A stretch of 7,103 bases of DNA, taken from assembly GCA_031549165.1 (NCBI GenBank), contig JAVBQE010000002.1, positions 1 to 7,103 on the forward strand, given 5' to 3'. Each line of letters opens with the position of its first letter. Within the stretch, counting starts at the first letter, position 1. A program made the position numbers and the translations under genes. This stretch comes from Parelusimicrobium sp031549165 (GTDB lineage: Bacteria > Elusimicrobiota > Elusimicrobia > Elusimicrobiales > Elusimicrobiaceae). The notes beneath the pieces are model-generated. The model did not search any database. It was not told the origin of the DNA and saw only the letters and a list, made by a program, of their open reading frames with translations. Below are positions 6,663 through 7,103 of the stretch, piece by piece.

Positions 6663-7103
6663 ATGCTAGTAATGGACGAACTGTTTAAACTGCTTAAAGA
6701 AAAGGGAGCATCTGACCTGCACCTTACCACGGGCGCGCCGCCGATATTAAGAATCAATGGTAAACTCTACAAAACCCCGTTTGAAGTATTAACACCGGAA
6801 AAGTCCCAGGCGCTTGTCTACTCCATCATGACCGACGAGCAGAAACAGCGCTTTGAAGAAGAGCAGGAGCTGGACTTTGCCTTCGGCGTTAAAGACTTAG
6901 GCCGCCTTAGAATGAACATTTTCCGCCAGAAGGGCGCGGTGGGCGCGGCTATCCGTTCCATTCCATATGAATTTAAAACTTTTGAAGAGCTCTCTCTGCC
7001 GCCTGTGGTTAACAATGTTATGAATTTAAACAAGGGCTTAGTGCTTGTTACCGGTCCCACAGGCTCGGGCAAGTCCACGTCGCTGGCCAGCATGATAAAC
7101 TAT
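6663..7103 (+). CDS. pilT: Type IV pilus retraction ATPase PilT, C-terminus cut by window edge
   Basis: The first 147 codons of a PilT-family hexameric ATPase are present; family members run to about 340-380 residues, so more than half is missing. PilT works at the cytoplasmic side of the pilus base, pulling pilin subunits back into the membrane and powering twitching motility and DNA uptake. The N-terminal PAS-like domain shows the family opening GASDLHLTTGAPP (15-27), then RINGKL (30-35) and the DFAF segment at 71-74. Walker A is GPTGSGKST at 131-139. The short N-terminus starting directly at the SDLHL region fits PilT or PilU rather than the longer extension ATPase PilB. AAGGAG (6651-6656), overlapping the previous stop, lies 6 nt before the ATG. 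PilU is the main alternative, since the two cannot be separated reliably from this half. Confidence 0.93.
   Translation, partial: MLVMDELFKLLKEKGASDLHLTTGAPPILRINGKLYKTPFEVLTPEKSQALVYSIMTDEQKQRFEEEQELDFAFGVKDLGRLRMNIFRQKGAVGAAIRSIPYEFKTFEELSLPPVVNNVMNLNKGLVLVTGPTGSGKSTSLASMINY

Noticed and set aside
6818..7093. A 91-codon minus-strand frame opposite pilT
   Set aside because: It lies wholly within the clearly coding PilT N-terminal region and resembles no known family.

Overview
The window reads as chromosomal DNA of a Gram-negative-type bacterium that makes type IV pili. The best guess is a gut-associated member of Elusimicrobiota (Elusimicrobium or Avelusimicrobium-like). That guess rests on the style of the partial prepilin (FTLIELLVVVLIIGILAAIALPQ followed by a Lys/Glu-rich helix and a C-terminal Cys pair), moderate base composition, compact gene packing and uniform TAA stops. 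It comes from recognition, not from a database search. No mobile element, CRISPR array, tRNA or rRNA was seen.

Layout. Two gene sets diverge from a 68-bp intergenic region (3186-3253). Leftward (minus strand) run a membrane-anchored calcineurin-like metallophosphoesterase (2121-3185), a secreted two-domain family 3 glycoside hydrolase of NagZ type (460-2121, sharing one base with the preceding stop), and a type IV prepilin cut by the left edge (1-439, 20 bp further on). Rightward run glutamyl-tRNA synthetase gltX (3254-4720), an unrecognised 624-residue GYF_2-like/transmembrane protein (4778-6652), and the start of the pilus retraction ATPase gene pilT (6663-7103, cut by the right edge).

How they fit together. 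The leftward set looks like an envelope group: a membrane phosphoesterase, an exported N-acetylhexosaminidase-like enzyme and a pilin. The rightward set joins a housekeeping synthetase to pilus machinery. The unknown 624-residue protein ends 10 bp before pilT, whose ribosome binding site overlaps its stop codon, so the two are very probably co-expressed. Its predicted topology is a cytoplasmic GYF_2-like N-terminus, a roughly 390-residue disordered Lys/Glu/Pro/Ala linker, one transmembrane helix and a periplasmic C-terminal domain. This makes it the most interesting object here: a possible undescribed inner-membrane factor of the pilus or cell envelope.

The divergent promoter region holds a perfect 14-bp palindrome (3208-3221) that contains a consensus TATAAT on each strand, consistent with a symmetric bidirectional promoter. 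No gene-free stretch reaches 300 bp, and no convincing rho-independent terminator was found.
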